NCBI GenBank assembly: GCA_964541155.1
Contig: CAZIPC010000003.1
Coordinates: 1-64,000, forward strand
Direction: 5' to 3'
Length of the DNA stretch: 64,000 bases
From: UBA4416 sp964541155
GTDB taxonomy: Bacteria > Bacteroidota > Bacteroidia > B-17B0 > Aurantibacillaceae
In this document: one piece after another, positions 62,634 through 64,000 of the stretch
Layout of the letters: the number at the start of each line of letters is the position of its first letter
How positions within the stretch are numbered: the stretch's first letter is position 1
Translations under genes and position numbers: made by a program
Notes under the pieces: generated by a model
Told to the model about the DNA's origin: nothing
The model's database searches: none
Seen by the model: only the letters and a program-made list of their open reading frames with translations

Positions 62634-62641
62634 TAATTTTG
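62634..62641 (+). promoter_or_regulatory. -7 promoter box for the fulvocin-like gene
   Basis: TAATTTTG matches TAnnTTTG and is 39 nt before the ATG at 62681. A TTG (62612-62614) lies 19 bp upstream as a -33 element. Confidence 0.6.
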
Positions 62642-62680
62642 GTTTAATCGCATAATTAATAACGTTAACCAAAAGAAAAA

Positions 62681-63394
62681 ATGAAAAAAATTATTTTATT
62701 AGCTTCGCTAATTTCTAGCGTTGTTCTATTCAATGTATCTTGTCAAAAAAATCAAATTCATCCAACGCAGAATGCTGAAAATCAACCGACTTTTGATTTT
62801 AGAACCGATGAAAAGTTTAATGATTTATTTAAATCTAACAAAGTAGATGAAACATTTCAATTAAGAATTAATAATTCAAAAATCATAGAAATTGCAAACA
62901 TACAAGATGAAGAATTTAGAAAATTAGCAGTTGCAACTTTAAATTCGGAAGAAAAAGTTGATTTTTGGAATTATATAATTGAATATCATATTGAAAATGA
63001 CCATTATACAAATGAACAAAAAAAATTAATGACTGCTTTGAAAAATGCTACAGTAAAAAAAGAATTTTTTGAGAATAAAAATTTAAGTGTTATTTTAAAT
63101 AGTGTATTTATCCCTCTCATAAAAGAACAATTAAATAATGCTGGAATTTCAGATGCGAAAATGTCAGCAGCATTTGCAGATGGAAGATTAATTTATATTG
63201 CACCGGTTGCTCAAAGACCAGGTCCAGGCGGACAAAAATTAAATTGTGATTGCAGTCCTTCAACGATATTTACAATGTGTAGTAATTGCAAATCAACAGA
63301 TAATTGTACTCAAGTTACAAATTGTGGTTTTATGTTTGGTTCGAATTGTGACGGATTGTGCCCAAAATATTTACCTACAAATTACCCACTTTAG
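62681..63394 (+). CDS. Fulvocin-C-like cysteine-rich lipoprotein
   Basis: A 237-residue protein: lipoprotein signal with lipobox FNVSC (Cys21), a helical, Lys/Glu-rich middle (about 40-170), then GPGG (181-184) and a tail with eight Cys (189, 191, 200, 203, 209, 215, 223, 227) in a CxC...C..C pattern. From memory this resembles the eight-Cys, four-disulfide bacteriocin fulvocin C of Myxococcus; the family name 'bacteriocin fulvocin C-related' is used in Bacteroidota. The tail could be a released disulfide-rich peptide, but a surface protein is equally possible. The next gene, 3 nt downstream, encodes a thioredoxin-like membrane protein. Confidence 0.75.
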   Translation: MKKIILLASLISSVVLFNVSCQKNQIHPTQNAENQPTFDFRTDEKFNDLFKSNKVDETFQLRINNSKIIEIANIQDEEFRKLAVATLNSEEKVDFWNYIIEYHIENDHYTNEQKKLMTALKNATVKKEFFENKNLSVILNSVFIPLIKEQLNNAGISDAKMSAAFADGRLIYIAPVAQRPGPGGQKLNCDCSPSTIFTMCSNCKSTDNCTQVTNCGFMFGSNCDGLCPKYLPTNYPL

Positions 63395-63397
63395 TTT

Positions 63398-64000
63398 ATG
63401 ATTGATAAATTTAAAAATTATATCAAAAATATCTTTAAAGGAATAATAATTGCTTTTACTGTAATTTCATTATACTTTTTAACAGACTATATATACTTTA
63501 ATAATCAGTTAGTATTAAATGATCATATCAATATTATAAAAGAATATGTAGTCGCGATTAGTATTGTAATTTATTTGTTATTAGGTTATTTTTTTTACAG
63601 GTATTCAAAGAGTAGAAGTTTCGTTAGTTTTATTTTAATACAGGCACCATATTTTTTAATTCTTTTTATAACTATGTTAATGTCATTCAATATACCAAGA
63701 ATGATTGATATAGTATATATCATATTTGGCCTTATTATACTATATTATATTTTCATTGAAAAAACATTTATCAATAGACATAAATATTTATTTATTGTTT
63801 TTTTATTCTTCATTATAGCAACCTATCCATTTGTATTTGAAAATATAAGTTTTGCATATTATAAAAGTAAAAAAGAAAATTTTCCAGTTGAAGGGAAATA
63901 TAATTTTTCAATTATAGATAGAAAAGGAAATAAAATTAAACTTTCAGAATTAAAGTCAAAGACTGTATGTATTGATATGTGGTCTAGTACTTGTGGTGGA
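63398..64000 (+). CDS. Membrane-anchored thioredoxin-like (TlpA-type) protein, partial
   Basis: ATG at 63398 opens a frame of 201 codons that runs off the window. The first about 150 residues hold roughly four to five membrane helices (about 14-30, 50-67, 76-96, 104-120, 129-148). A periplasmic domain then begins (FPVEGKYNFSIIDRKGNKIKLSEL) with the thioredoxin-type VCIDMWSSTCGG at the edge; a Cys at the next position would complete a CxxC. It starts 3 nt after the fulvocin-like gene. It probably handles disulfides of that eight-Cys protein, which is inference from context. Confidence 0.8.
   Translation, partial: MIDKFKNYIKNIFKGIIIAFTVISLYFLTDYIYFNNQLVLNDHINIIKEYVVAISIVIYLLLGYFFYRYSKSRSFVSFILIQAPYFLILFITMLMSFNIPRMIDIVYIIFGLIILYYIFIEKTFINRHKYLFIVFLFFIIATYPFVFENISFAYYKSKKENFPVEGKYNFSIIDRKGNKIKLSELKSKTVCIDMWSSTCGG

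Noticed and set aside
1..64000. CRISPR arrays, insertion sequences, prophage, integrase or attachment sites
   Set aside because: No regularly spaced identical repeats, transposase-like or integrase-like proteins were seen; gene content is housekeeping throughout.

Overview
The window is chromosomal, strongly AT-rich DNA from a member of the Bacteroidota. The order cannot be fixed by eye. Evidence: promoters of the phylum-specific TAnnTTTG (-7) type, a near absence of Shine-Dalgarno sequences, Sec signal peptides ending in A-Q, a short SigA-type primary sigma factor, and phylum-typical families (IPExxxVDY protein, DUF2480, HU-CCDC81/SPOR protein, PorT-like barrel, FtsL-like protein, MraY with an insertion). 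I see no rRNA, tRNA, CRISPR array, insertion sequence or prophage. Almost everything is core housekeeping, with accessory-looking genes at the two ends.

Layout. 1-1.5 kb: the start of a large secreted adhesin-like gene plus a small secreted protein. 1.7-5 kb: secA. 5.2-9 kb: a beta-propeller/LytS sensor kinase with its LytTR response regulator. 9.2-15.6 kb: PhoH-family ATPase, YbaB, a NOL1/Sun RNA methyltransferase, recX, hemW, ung, a 43-residue lipoprotein with ytxJ, and an OsmC protein. 15.7-18 kb: envelope protein, lipA, membrane protein. 18-22 kb (minus): an operon with a RimB-like protease, RimK, an aspartoacylase-like zinc hydrolase, an FAD oxidoreductase and an outer-membrane protein. 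22-27.4 kb: HU/SPOR protein, a LysM-containing secreted protein, sufT, DUF2480, a PorT-like protein, aroA. 27.4-32.4 kb (minus): IPExxxVDY protein, fabI, an LtaS-type sulfatase, recN. 32.6-35 kb: rpoD, rpe, sod.

35-51.1 kb (minus) is a complete-looking dcw cluster transcribed mraZ-rsmH-ftsL-ftsI-murE-mraY-murD-[murD-like domain]-ftsW-murG-murC-ftsQ-ftsA-ftsZ. MurE has the DNPR motif of meso-diaminopimelate ligases. murF and ddl are not in the cluster. mraZ is preceded by four exact 10-bp boxes abutting its promoter, a very good candidate for the MraZ operator. An extra 154-codon gene between murD and ftsW encodes only the third (C-terminal) domain of MurD and keeps its substrate-contact motifs.

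51.4-62.5 kb: acyltransferase, ispF, methylmalonyl-CoA epimerase, tatA, gatA, Mrp ATPase, aspartate kinase, corA, an outer-membrane protein, an ECF sigma factor, lysS, a lipoprotein. 62.7-64 kb: a lipoprotein with an eight-cysteine, fulvocin-C-like tail, immediately followed by a polytopic membrane protein with a thioredoxin-like domain that runs off the window.

Most worth a second look: the stand-alone MurD domain-3 gene, the cysteine-rich fulvocin-like/thioredoxin pair, the many promoters whose -7 box lies 3-10 nt from the start codon (leaderless or nearly leaderless mRNAs), the tandem dyads upstream of the ECF sigma gene, and a LysM domain inside a DUF1571-like protein.
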